Of a stretch of 35,344 bases of DNA, positions 6,419 through 13,505 are shown one piece after another; the first letter of the stretch is position 1; each line of letters opens with the position of its first letter. Position numbers and translations under genes: made by a program. The stretch comes from Thermodiscus sp. (GTDB lineage: Archaea > Thermoproteota > Thermoprotei_A > Sulfolobales > Acidilobaceae), in the NCBI GenBank assembly GCA_015523485.1, contig WAKH01000014.1:1-35344 (forward strand). The letters are read 5' to 3'. The notes under the pieces were generated by a model that searched no databases, had not been told where the DNA came from, and was given only the letters and a program-made list of their open reading frames with translations.

Positions 6419-7832
6419 AGTTCTATTAGCCGGAGCAGTTCTAGCAATATATCTGATACTTGGGACCCTGCTAGCCTTCATAAGCCGTAAAAGACTCATG
6501 GAGGGCCTAGACGACTTCTTCACAGCCAAGGGACGGCTAGGGGGATTCCTGTCAGCAATGACGTACGCAGCTACAACGTACAGTGGCTTTATGATAGTAG
6601 GGTTAGTGGGTTTCGCCTACTATACAGGCGTGGGATCGCTCGGCTTCGAGCTAGCATACTTCGTTGCAACAATCTCACTACTAGTATTATTCGCAAGGAA
6701 AGTTAGAACAATGGCACGAGAAAGGAAATGGATAACACCAAGCCAAATGCTAGGCGACCTACTAGGAAGTAGAAAAATCGCAGTAATAGTCTCACTGATA
6801 TACCTAGTAGCACTAGTACCTTACGCCGCAAGCCAGCTAAAAAGCATTGGAGAGAGCATAGCGGGAATGGCAGGCGGATACTATAAGTTAGGCGTGATAA
6901 TAGGATTAATTATCATCGTAATATGGAGCATGATAGCGGGAATATGGAGCATAGCAGTAACAGACGCATTACAAGGACTATGGATGATATTCTCAGCCTT
7001 CCTACTCCTAGGCTACGTATTATGGATATGGAACACCAACGCAGGAGACCTCGCATCGGCATGGACCGTGTTGAAGGAGGCTAATCTAACAGGGCTAGAC
7101 GGCTTCTGGACGCTAAACATGTTCTTGGCATTCACGCTACCATGGATATTCTTCGCCGTAACAAACCCACAGGTAGTACAGAGACTCTACATGCCAAAAG
7201 ACGAGAAAAGCCTACGTGATATGATAAGGTGGTTCGGAGTCTTCGGATTAATCTATACGATAATAGTCACACTCGTAGGACTCTACACGAGAGCCTCGGT
7301 AGAAGCAGGATACTTATCGATAAGCCCAACCAGTAAGGACGAAGTGACACCGCTACTCCTAGCGACGATGAACCCACTATTCGCAGGGATAATCTTCACC
7401 AGTATAATCGCAGCTAGCGCCTCGACAGCAGATAGCATACTACTGACACTATCAAGCGTTGTAGCCGTAGATTTAGTAGAGGGAAGCGAGGTAAAGAAGA
7501 AGAAAGCCGCACTTACAGCGATAATAATAGTTGGAGTGGTAATGGCAGCCGTTGCAATATCCAGGGTAAGCTACATAGTACAGCTCAGTGTACTATCAAG
7601 CCTCATACTACTAAGTCTAGCCCCGATAACAATAGCCGCTTGGACAAAGGGCATAGACAACCCTACGCTAGCAACTCTATCAATACTGACGGGGCCAATC
7701 ATAGTAGCCATAATAACTATTATAAAAGGAAGCCCACTCGCCGCATTTGCCGCCACCCTACTAGGACTACCAATAGCAGCCTGGATCCTACTCATCTCAA
7801 CAATACTACTATTACCAGCAATCAAACGCTAA
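6411..7832 (+). CDS. Sodium:solute symporter (SSS family)
   Basis: 473 residues with 12-13 hydrophobic segments. The N-terminal portion GLDDFFTAKGRLGGFLSAMTYAATTYSGF matches the SSS opening, where the loop before TM2 and the (T/S)xxSG-type motif help bind Na+. TSIIAASASTADSILLTLSS near residue 340 corresponds to the TM8 Na+-site region. The family imports proline, pantothenate, sugars, nucleobases and others, and the substrate cannot be read from the sequence. It is translationally coupled to the 56-aa membrane protein and lies divergent from the wHTH/binding-domain regulator, so expression is probably ligand-controlled. Confidence 0.88.
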   Translation: MSKVLLAGAVLAIYLILGTLLAFISRKRLMEGLDDFFTAKGRLGGFLSAMTYAATTYSGFMIVGLVGFAYYTGVGSLGFELAYFVATISLLVLFARKVRTMARERKWITPSQMLGDLLGSRKIAVIVSLIYLVALVPYAASQLKSIGESIAGMAGGYYKLGVIIGLIIIVIWSMIAGIWSIAVTDALQGLWMIFSAFLLLGYVLWIWNTNAGDLASAWTVLKEANLTGLDGFWTLNMFLAFTLPWIFFAVTNPQVVQRLYMPKDEKSLRDMIRWFGVFGLIYTIIVTLVGLYTRASVEAGYLSISPTSKDEVTPLLLATMNPLFAGIIFTSIIAASASTADSILLTLSSVVAVDLVEGSEVKKKKAALTAIIIVGVVMAAVAISRVSYIVQLSVLSSLILLSLAPITIAAWTKGIDNPTLATLSILTGPIIVAIITIIKGSPLAAFAATLLGLPIAAWILLISTILLLPAIKR

Positions 7833-7843
7833 ACCCTTAACCG

Positions 7844-8287
7844 GTGCACAAGGATTTGAAGCCCATAACAATCAACATCCCACTAAAAATAACAACCAAT
7901 AGGACGAAGAAAATAGCAGGCCCCTACACGAAGATAAGACACCACTACTACCTTATGATGTCCCTAGTAGTGGCAGGATACTCGTACCGATGGGAGCCAC
8001 ACCTCATAATAGACAGGACCGGGTCCCTCAGCGATGAAGGAGTAACGTCAGCCGCTGGCCCAATAGTTTTACTAGAATACAATGGCTGGAGGAAATTCAT
8101 AGATGCCGCAAAAGAGCACGGCTTAAACACGGTATATTTGCCCAGATGGGGCTTCCCAGCTATACTCTTATTTGTTACAGAAACTCTCGGCGAGGAAGAA
8201 TTAGTATTGCTAGATAAAGCCGGATTATCAAAAGTACATAGGTTCTTGAGGCATGTGAAAGATCTTATTAGGGTTAGCGAGGTATGA
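7844..8287 (+). CDS. Hypothetical protein
   Basis: Up to 147 residues. The first 37 are basic and unlike the rest, and the ATG at 7955 (MMSLVVAGYSYRWEPH) is a possible true start giving about 110 residues. The body alternates strands and helices (HLIIDRTG, AGPIVLLEYNGWRKFIDAAKEHGLNTVYLP, AILLFVTETLG) and ends in a basic helix. I do not recognise the family and see no motif of a known enzyme. It follows the symporter after 11 nt and may be co-transcribed with it. Confidence 0.5.
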   Translation: MHKDLKPITINIPLKITTNRTKKIAGPYTKIRHHYYLMMSLVVAGYSYRWEPHLIIDRTGSLSDEGVTSAAGPIVLLEYNGWRKFIDAAKEHGLNTVYLPRWGFPAILLFVTETLGEEELVLLDKAGLSKVHRFLRHVKDLIRVSEV

Positions 8288-8335
8288 GGCGGTAGTGTAA
8301 GAATGCTCCATAAGAATAATTCATTTCTTTTAAAA

Positions 8336-8357
8336 AGCCTATTCAAGGCTATTTTTA
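8336..8357 (+). terminator. Inverted repeat followed by T-run
   Basis: The arms agcct/aggct are separated by attca, flanked by taaaa before and atttttaacc after. This could end transcription of the 7844 gene. It equally overlaps the expected promoter of the 8378 gene (ctttttaaaa-like TATA just before), so an operator is possible. Confidence 0.3.
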
Positions 8358-8377
8358 ACCAGAATGGTGATTGATTA

Positions 8378-8761
8378 ATGTCCATTGTAATGTCGCCGAG
8401 AATGTTCAGGGCTTCAACACTCAAGGTCAGGGACAAGGAGAGGATCAAATCACTCATAAAAACATACGCAAACACGGAGAAAATAACAGATGAAGCTAAA
8501 GCAGCAACACTATTAATATACGAGGGCTACAAGGCCTGGATAGTAGGACGATTCAGCCGAGAAACAGATGACCGACTAGCCAAATACTTCACTCTATCAA
8601 GCGAGCTCATAGAGGCAATGAGGGTCATGGTAGACGGCTTGCGAAACACTGTCCTGGCAATGGATGACAACGATCCACACAAGGATAAACTCCGCAAATA
8701 TATCCGATACGGAGAGAAGATACTCAACAAGGCAGTAATAGAAATAGGTTTAGAAACATAG
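8378..8761 (+). CDS. Hypothetical all-helical protein
   Basis: 127 residues, ATG start with a ggtgatt site upstream. Almost the whole sequence predicts as amphipathic helix: KVRDKERIKSLIKTYANTEKITDEAKAATLLIYEG, TLSSELIEAMRVMVDGLRNTVLAMD, DKLRKYIRYGEKILNKAVIEIG. There are no cysteines and no membrane segment. The family is not recognised. It has a TATA-like tttcttttaaaaa about 45 nt upstream, so it is probably transcribed by itself. A small helical bundle is the only structural guess I can support. Confidence 0.6.
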   Translation: MSIVMSPRMFRASTLKVRDKERIKSLIKTYANTEKITDEAKAATLLIYEGYKAWIVGRFSRETDDRLAKYFTLSSELIEAMRVMVDGLRNTVLAMDDNDPHKDKLRKYIRYGEKILNKAVIEIGLET

Positions 8762-8814
8762 CAACTATATGAAAGCAGAAATAAGGCACAGAATATTATA
8801 GGATAGCAATAGGA

Positions 8815-9612
8815 GTGATGATGGCTAGATTGGCGGAATACAATGAAGAGAGACGCCCGTCTGACCCCAATATTCTAATCATAGGCGGTTCCCGAGGAAT
8901 AGGAGCGGAAACCGCCAGACTCTTCTCCTGCAAAGGATACAACGTAGCAATAACCTACAATAAATCACGCGAGAAGGCCAGAAGCGTTCTAGAAGACGTA
9001 AAGGCCTGTAATCCTAAGGGCAACCATAAACTATACAAGCTAGACGTGAGGAGCTACGAGCAAGTGAGACACCTAGCAAACCAGATCGAAAAAGACTACC
9101 CATACATAAACGTCCTAGTATACGCGGCAGGAATACTACAGTATGGAGACATAGAACAACTAACACCACAAGAATGGCACAACGTGATAGAAACCAACCT
9201 AACAGGAGCATACTACACCACAAAAGAACTACTACCACTACTAAAGAAAGCGCCATGGGCCTCCATAATATACATAGCAAGCATAGCAGGAGAAACAGGA
9301 AACATAGTAGCAGGAGCAGCATACTCAGCCAGTAAAGCCGGACTCATAGGATTAACCAAGAGACTAGCAGTAGAACTAGCTAAGTACAAGATAAGGGTAA
9401 ACGCGGTAGCACCGAGCTTCGTAGAAACAGACATGACCAGGCAATTCCTAGACACGGAAGAGAAACGAGAACGAGTTCGAAAACTACATCCCCTAGAAAT
9501 AATACTCCAACCAAGAGACATAGCCAACGCAATATACTTCCTAGCAGACCCCCAACACTCCAGGGGCATAACAGGACACATACTATCAATAAACGCCGGG
9601 AGAAGAACCTAG
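8815..9612 (+). CDS. Short-chain dehydrogenase/reductase (SDR, FabG-like)
   Basis: 265 residues, typical of classical SDRs. ILIIGGSRGIGAETA (about residue 25) is the dinucleotide-binding glycine motif. Then follow LDVRSY, LVYAAGILQ (the NAG position), IIYIASIAGETG with the catalytic Ser, YSASKAG with the catalytic Tyr and Lys, and VNAVAPSFVETDMT. The residues after the second strand (TYNKSREKA) allow NADPH use. The substrate is unknown, and FabG-like proteins in archaea are not part of a known fatty-acid synthase. The start is GTG 8815 or one of the two ATG codons that follow. The first 18 residues are outside the usual fold, so later starts are possible. tRNA-Thr follows in the same direction. 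Confidence 0.86.
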   Translation: MMMARLAEYNEERRPSDPNILIIGGSRGIGAETARLFSCKGYNVAITYNKSREKARSVLEDVKACNPKGNHKLYKLDVRSYEQVRHLANQIEKDYPYINVLVYAAGILQYGDIEQLTPQEWHNVIETNLTGAYYTTKELLPLLKKAPWASIIYIASIAGETGNIVAGAAYSASKAGLIGLTKRLAVELAKYKIRVNAVAPSFVETDMTRQFLDTEEKRERVRKLHPLEIILQPRDIANAIYFLADPQHSRGITGHILSINAGRRT

Positions 9613-9665
9613 AATCAACAGGTAAATCCTAAAAACCCAAACGTATCAATAACCAATAACAGGGA

Positions 9666-9761
9666 GCCGCCGTAGCTCAGCGGGCAGACCCCCTGCGCGG
9701 GGCCCAAAGCGCTGGCCTTGTAAGCCAGTGGTCGCGGGTTCGAATCCCGCCGGCGGCTCCA
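9666..9761 (+). tRNA. tRNA-Thr(UGU) with 20-nt D-arm intron
   Basis: The acceptor stem gccgccg/cggcggc is fully paired, CCA is encoded, the T arm is gcggg-ttcgaat-cccgc, and the anticodon arm is ctggc-cttgtaa-gccag, with anticodon TGT. The D arm is interrupted. Removing 9688-9707 restores gctc/gagc pairing and a 76-nt tRNA. The splice sites form a bulge-helix-bulge: exon gggc pairs with intron gccc, flanked by 3-nt bulges aga and aaa, each cut after the second base. This is a non-canonical intron between positions 22 and 23. Confidence 0.93.
9688..9707 (+). other. Non-canonical tRNA intron (position 22/23)
   Basis: 20 nt, beginning acccc and ending cccaa. It folds on itself through ccc/ggg and pairs its gccc with exon gggc to give the bulge-helix-bulge recognised by archaeal splicing endonuclease. 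The boundaries were fixed by the need to restore the D stem. Confidence 0.85.
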
Positions 9762-9878
9762 CTCAAATAACGTCTATATTAGCCTTTCCCTTTTCTGATT
9801 TGGTATGAAAGGGCAGACTACCAGCAGAATGTAATATCTATCGCCGGGTCATGTGGACACATTGCTTTGAGAGGGTTT

Positions 9879-9986
9879 TCAGCTTTCGAGTATGGTCTTA
9901 GCGTGCCTAATTTCCTGAGAGTTCACTTGCTCTGCCTTCTCTAACATGTCACCCTTGGTTACTCCTGCCTCTATTTTGCCTGTTAG
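9879..9986 (-). pseudogene. Possible remnant or very small ORF in the tRNA-Thr/VapBC gap
   Basis: The gap 9762-10055 holds no gene in the ORF track. On the minus strand a frame open from 9986 to the stop at 9879 reads TGKIEAGVTKGDMLEK, then AEQVNSQEIRHAKTILES, which has a normal residue mix for this genome and helical character. It has no start at its beginning, only an internal ATG (22 residues to the stop). It may be the decayed end of a gene, or chance. Confidence 0.25.
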
Positions 9987-10013
9987 TCATTGTTTCCTAT
10001 AATTGGTCAGATA

Positions 10014-10049
10014 AGTTTATTTGTCTGTCTGATAACAAAAACTGTCTGA
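10014..10049 (+). promoter_or_regulatory. Promoter/operator region of the VapBC pair
   Basis: A TATA-like agtttatt (10014-10021) is followed by two direct copies of tgtctga (10026-10032 and 10043-10049), 17 bp apart, ending just before the TTG at 10056. Paired repeats beside a toxin-antitoxin promoter suggest autoregulation by the AbrB-type antitoxin; this is inferred. Confidence 0.4.
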
Positions 10050-10055
10050 GGATGA

Positions 10056-10304
10056 TTGGTATTGCTTAGGATTCGCGTGGGTAAACGTGGTGTGATAGTG
10101 ATACCTAAGGAGGTCCGGGAGAGGCTGGGCATAGAGGAGGGTATGGTTCTGGAATTAAGTGTGGAGGAAGGCAAGATAGTTCTTAGAACTCGCGATTTGT
10201 GGAGTGAACTCCGCGAGCGTGGGAGGAAACTAAAAGTTAACATAGAAGAGGCTGAGAGGGAGCTAGACGAGGATGAAGAATCATGGTTAAAGAGAGCAGA
10301 ATAA
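10056..10304 (+). CDS. vapB: AbrB/SpoVT-type antitoxin (VapB)
   Basis: 82 residues. Residues 3-45 form the swapped-hairpin AbrB fold (RIRVGKRGVIVIPKEVRERLGIEEGMVLELSVEEGKIVLRT). The C-terminal helix (WSELRERGRKLKVNIEEAERELDEDEESWLKRAE) is the usual toxin-binding tail. It overlaps the toxin gene by 22 nt, the normal arrangement of a VapBC pair. As an antitoxin it should bind the PIN protein, neutralise its RNase activity and repress the operon. The start is TTG at 10056. Confidence 0.85.
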   Translation: MVLLRIRVGKRGVIVIPKEVRERLGIEEGMVLELSVEEGKIVLRTRDLWSELRERGRKLKVNIEEAERELDEDEESWLKRAE

Positions 10305-10735
10305 TAGTGGACACATACGCCATAATCGCCGACTTAACAGGTCAAGCATCCGAATCAGCGGTTAAAATCCTAGACGACATAAGGCTGGCAAGGATAGAGG
10401 GGATACTGCATTATCTTATCGTCTACGAGCTAGCTTATCACTGGAGGCGAGGGAGACTCCCTTTCCATAGCGAAGAAGAGCTAAGGGAATTCATAGACAC
10501 GTACTTCGTCGTACAACCCCTAAACCCGGCAATAGCGGTGGAGGCTTCAAGGCTAAAAATTGTAGGAGACGAGTTACTGAGAAACTCCAGGAACCCGAGG
10601 CTCAATCGTAGGAGATTATCCGTATCAGACGTGACATCAATAGTGCTCGCACAAATGCTCAAAGCACCAATCTTAACGGGAGACATAGACTTAGCCTACG
10701 TTGCACAGAAGATTGGAATCAAAATAATATGGTAA
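10283..10735 (+). CDS. vapC: PIN-domain ribonuclease toxin (VapC)
   Basis: 150 residues, one PIN domain. The acidic active-site residues are all present: RIIVDTYAI (D10), IVYELAYHW (E49), SVSDVTSIVLA (D116) and LTGDIDLAYVA (D134/D136). VapC proteins are Mg-dependent RNases, usually cutting tRNA or rRNA. The overlap with the AbrB-type antitoxin gene supports a working pair. The active site is complete, unlike the PIN part of the fusion at 472-1230. A 263-nt gene-free stretch (10736-10998) follows. It is A/T-rich in its second half, and I see no ORF or RNA gene there beyond the promoter of the next gene. Confidence 0.88.
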   Translation: MVKESRIIVDTYAIIADLTGQASESAVKILDDIRLARIEGILHYLIVYELAYHWRRGRLPFHSEEELREFIDTYFVVQPLNPAIAVEASRLKIVGDELLRNSRNPRLNRRRLSVSDVTSIVLAQMLKAPILTGDIDLAYVAQKIGIKIIW

Positions 10736-10998
10736 CCTGCAAACAACTCCTCCCAACTCGGGGTCCCTCCCTCCACAGCAGACAAAACCGTAGCCTGAAT
10801 CTTAACCGATATGACTTAACTGCCTCTCTTAGCCCGCATGCTACAATCAAAAATATCGTGTTAATAGTAGTTCAATTAATTAAGTATGTCATAATTATCA
10901 ATAGGTATACTCTAAATAGATACCGGGGTAATATGTGAGTGTTAAGTAGTCATGCCTGGCTAATCCCGAGGAAATACTACTACTAGTTTGAGGTGTGA

Positions 10999-11568
10999 GT
11001 GTTGGGGTTAGTGAGACTTATCCTCGGATTCGATAAGAAGGATTACATTGAACTGAAGGATAAGGTGGAGAGCCTAGAAGAGAGGATTGAGAAGCTAGAG
11101 GCACAGAACGAGGATCTAAGAAACGCGCTTACAAAGCTGATGACGGTTATCGAGTATCTTAGAGACGAGCTAGGACAGGCTCATAATGCTATAGCCGCGT
11201 TAGTGGAGGAAGTTGACTTCCTGAGGCAGAAGTTGAAGGAGCTAGAGGCAGAGAAGGAGAGGGAGGCTAGCAAGCATGAGCCAGTTGAAGAGACTCTTGA
11301 ACCTCCGCCTGAGATGCTGGAGCAAGTCGCTAACGAGGCCGAGCAGGCTGTAGAGAGTCACGAGGATAGTGACAGTGAGGTTGAGAAGCTAGTGATTGAG
11401 ACTATTAAGAGTGGTATAACGAGTCCAAGCGATATAATTAATGCCACAGGGTTAAGTAGGCGTAAAGTGTATGCCGTGCTGAGGAAGTTGAGTGACGAGG
11501 GCGTGTTAGAGAAGAAAAGGGAGGGTAGAAAGGTACACTACGTATTAGTCGTACCAATTCAATCATAA
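10999..11568 (+). CDS. Coiled-coil / winged-helix DNA-binding protein
   Basis: 189 residues. About 15-90 is a strong coiled coil (LKDKVESLEERIEKLEAQNEDLRNAL, LVEEVDFLRQKLKELEAEKE), then an acidic linker (about 92-125). The C-terminal winged helix is KLVIETIKSGITSPSDIINATGLSRRKVYAVLRKLSDEGVLEKKREGRKVHYVL. It should be a dimeric transcription factor of archaeal MarR/TrmB-like wHTH type, with the coiled coil giving dimerisation. There is no ligand domain. A TATA-like tctaaata lies at about 10911, roughly 85 nt upstream. It converges on the DUF1641 gene with only 11 nt between the stops. Its target is unknown; the sulfide oxidoreductase operon next door is one candidate. Confidence 0.72.
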   Translation: MLGLVRLILGFDKKDYIELKDKVESLEERIEKLEAQNEDLRNALTKLMTVIEYLRDELGQAHNAIAALVEEVDFLRQKLKELEAEKEREASKHEPVEETLEPPPEMLEQVANEAEQAVESHEDSDSEVEKLVIETIKSGITSPSDIINATGLSRRKVYAVLRKLSDEGVLEKKREGRKVHYVLVVPIQS

Positions 11569-11579
11569 AAAATATTTTG

Positions 11580-12005
11580 TTATTTTAGCTGGTTTAGGCA
11601 GGCTCCAAGGTTCTTCGCAATAGCTATCAGGTATCCTATACCCTTCTGGACATCGGGGTCCCTTAGAGCTGACATTAGTCCCATCATTCCCTTAGGCTGG
11701 ACCTCTCCAGGCTTTGTGGCCGCTAGACTGTTGAATAGACAGTATGATGCATCCTCGGTGTTCATCTTTAGGCTTATGGCCTTCTCGCCATCCAGCCTCC
11801 TTGCAGCCTCTAGTATGGCGCCGAGCAGTAGTCCTAACCTGAATGTGCTGAGGTCTGACTGCATACCCTCCATTATTGACTCAGTGCTTGATAGTAGTTC
11901 CTTCAACATTCCCAGTAGGCCGCTCCTCTTGAGCTCCAAGGCGACCTCAAGGAGGTCCTTTAGAGCCTGAACCTCTACCTCGTTAAACTCTAATCCACTA
12001 CTCAT
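11580..12005 (-). CDS. DUF1641 family protein, partner of sulfide:quinone oxidoreductase
   Basis: 141 residues, mostly helical. The C-terminal half has the DUF1641 look (GMMGLMSALRDPDVQKGIGYLIAIAKNLGACL, with RDPDVQKGLGFL-type core). DUF1641 genes regularly sit next to FAD-dependent sulfide:quinone oxidoreductase-like genes in archaea and bacteria. Here the ATG lies 14 nt after the flavoprotein stop, with an aggaggtgac site between them, so the two form an operon. The protein is soluble by sequence. Its biochemical role is not established; a stabilising or membrane-docking subunit is the usual guess. Confidence 0.78.
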   Translation of the reverse strand: MSSGLEFNEVEVQALKDLLEVALELKRSGLLGMLKELLSSTESIMEGMQSDLSTFRLGLLLGAILEAARRLDGEKAISLKMNTEDASYCLFNSLAATKPGEVQPKGMMGLMSALRDPDVQKGIGYLIAIAKNLGACLNQLK

Positions 12006-12019
12006 CTACCAGTCACCTC

Positions 12020-13255
12020 CTATATCCTGAGCTTATCAAGCCAGCCCTGATAGAAGCTCCTCTTGACGAACTTCATAGCGAAGCTCTCCATTACATTGTA
12101 GCACTTCTGCCAGGTGTACATTTGACCGTTGAACTCTACTTCACACACTCCTAGGAAGCCCTTGTCCCCACTATATGCTACACAAGCTACTGGTGTGAAC
12201 TCGTGTACCTCGCCTACACCATATAGCTCTTCTAGTAGGATGTTAACCGCCTTTGATGTAGCCGCGTGTACGAATACACCAGCGGTGCCTAGGCCCACTG
12301 GTGGCATTGAGTGCTCTCCCGTCGAGAATATGTCATCGTATTCTGGGTGTCTGAAGTCGCGTGGCCTCGCTTTTACGAATCTCTTATCATGCTCGAATAG
12401 GAATACGGGGTCCTCTAGTACCTTCGGTGGCCTTGGCGGTGGGACCTTTACTAGGAGGTCGTAGGGTTCCTCGTAATTCCTTGTCACCACGACCTTCTTC
12501 TCCTTGTCTATCCTCTCTAGACCATCGTGTAGCTTGACTTCAATGTTAAACTTGGCCATATACTTGCCCCATAGTTTCCTTATGTCGGGGCCTAGGCCCC
12601 AGGTTATGTCCATGCCGTTGGGCATCTTGGGGCTTAGTAGCGTTATCTTTGCATCGATACCGAGTACTTTTAGCTTGTATCCTAGGACTGTCGCGAACTC
12701 GATAGGGTATATACCACATCTAAACGGGACCTCGGGAACCAGTATTGTGACTTTCCCGCCTTTGAAGGCCATTAGAGCCTTATGGAATTCCTGTGCAGCG
12801 TCAGGGTCGTAGTTGTGGTAACCCTCATCAGCTAGGCCGGGGTATGCTTCCCAACCGTTTCTCAAGCCTAGGGTTAGGAACAGGTAGTCGTACTCGACCT
12901 TGCTTCCATCTGCTAGCTCAACGTTTCTCTCATCTGGGTTAACCTTGGTTGCCTCGTTGACGATTACCTTAACTCCATACTTCTCTAGGTTCTTGATTGG
13001 AGCCCTAGTCTTCTCTATAGGTAAGCCTTCTATTGCAACATCCATCCAGAGTGGGGGCATGTAGTGCCATTCGTCCTTGTTGATGACGGTTATTTCAAGG
13101 TCTAGTCCGTGTTTCTTCTTTGCCTCGGCTAGGGTCAAAGCACCGATTACTCCGCCGGTACCCCCGCCGAGGAATACTATCCTTTTCGTCACGGCTGTCA
13201 CCTTTTTATTCATGTATTCGTTTAATTGCATGTCGAGGTATCTATATAAGTACAA
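12020..13255 (-). CDS. sqr: Sulfide:quinone oxidoreductase-like FAD flavoprotein
   Basis: Up to 411 residues. An N-terminal FAD-binding motif RIVFLGGGTGGVIGALTLAE is followed by DYLFLTLGL and the second FAD contact DIFSTGEHSMPPVGLGTAGVFVHAATSKAV. Cysteines at C180 (PFRCGIYP), C358 (VACVAYSG) and C371 (GVCEVEF) lie where sulfide:quinone oxidoreductases carry redox-active cysteines. The enzyme would oxidise sulfide and reduce a membrane quinone. Related flavoproteins with other substrates exist, so the donor is inferred. The listed TTG start overlaps a TATA box (ttatata, about 13243-13249). Transcription would begin near 13220, making the ATG at 13213 (MNKKVTAV) or the GTG at 13201 the likely start. 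Confidence 0.8.
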   Translation of the reverse strand: MYLYRYLDMQLNEYMNKKVTAVTKRIVFLGGGTGGVIGALTLAEAKKKHGLDLEITVINKDEWHYMPPLWMDVAIEGLPIEKTRAPIKNLEKYGVKVIVNEATKVNPDERNVELADGSKVEYDYLFLTLGLRNGWEAYPGLADEGYHNYDPDAAQEFHKALMAFKGGKVTILVPEVPFRCGIYPIEFATVLGYKLKVLGIDAKITLLSPKMPNGMDITWGLGPDIRKLWGKYMAKFNIEVKLHDGLERIDKEKKVVVTRNYEEPYDLLVKVPPPRPPKVLEDPVFLFEHDKRFVKARPRDFRHPEYDDIFSTGEHSMPPVGLGTAGVFVHAATSKAVNILLEELYGVGEVHEFTPVACVAYSGDKGFLGVCEVEFNGQMYTWQKCYNVMESFAMKFVKRSFYQGWLDKLRI

Positions 13256-13274
13256 TTGTGGTGTAAGTACAATT
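13241..13274 (-). promoter_or_regulatory. TATA box and 17-bp-spaced direct repeats upstream of the SQR-like gene
   Basis: Read on the minus strand, aattgtactta occurs twice (13274-13264 and 13257-13247), one period of 17 bp, with the second copy running into the TATA box ttatata. Repeats overlapping a TATA box could bind a repressor that blocks TBP. No regulator is identified. Confidence 0.45.
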
Positions 13275-13371
13275 CTATGGGAAGGTTATTAAGCGAGGTA
13301 TATACAATATATTTTCCATTATTGTCGTTGTTTAATAAATATAGAAGGTGTTTGTACGGGACCTGGGAGAG

Positions 13372-13486
13372 TGGTGCCGCCGCCGGGATTTGAACCCGGG
13401 ACCTCCGGATCTCCCAGGTCCCCGCGACTTCGGCAGGGACTACGCCGTATGAGTCCGGCGCTCTGCCAAGGCTGAGCTACGGCGGC
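13372..13486 (-). tRNA. tRNA-Met(CAU), elongator type, with 37-nt intron
   Basis: On the minus strand the acceptor gccgccg pairs with cggcggc, followed by A and encoded CCA. The D arm is gctc/gagc, the T arm ccggg-ttcaaat-cccgg, and the anticodon arm ccgga-ctcata(a)-tccgg. Removing 37 nt at the canonical 37/38 site gives a 78-nt tRNA. The splice sites form a bulge-helix-bulge (exon ctca with intron tggg, bulges tac and aga). The G1-C72 pair argues against an initiator. A tRNA-Ile with modified CAU anticodon cannot be excluded. Confidence 0.9.
13411..13447 (-). other. Canonical 37/38 intron of tRNA-Met
   Basis: 37 nt between A37 and A38. An inner stem gtccc/gggac is visible. The boundaries follow from cutting each 3-nt bulge after its second base. 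Elongator tRNA-Met often carries an intron here in archaea. Confidence 0.85.
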
Positions 13487-13505
13487 ATCCGTGTCTCATT
13501 GAGGT

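Noticed and set aside
9014-9322. 102-aa minus-strand ORF with a Leu/Val-rich N terminus, like a membrane protein
   Set aside because: It lies entirely antisense to the SDR gene. Its hydrophobicity comes from the CTA/ATA-rich codons read backwards, and it has no ribosome-binding site.
10729-10938. 69-aa ORF after vapC
   Set aside because: Its start lies inside the vapC end, its composition is Asn/Leu/Thr-rich as expected from A/T-rich non-coding DNA, and no motif is visible.
12129-12812. Two plus-strand ORFs of 111 and 102 aa
   Set aside because: Both are mirror frames of the SQR-like gene, Ser/Pro/Leu-rich with no domain pattern.
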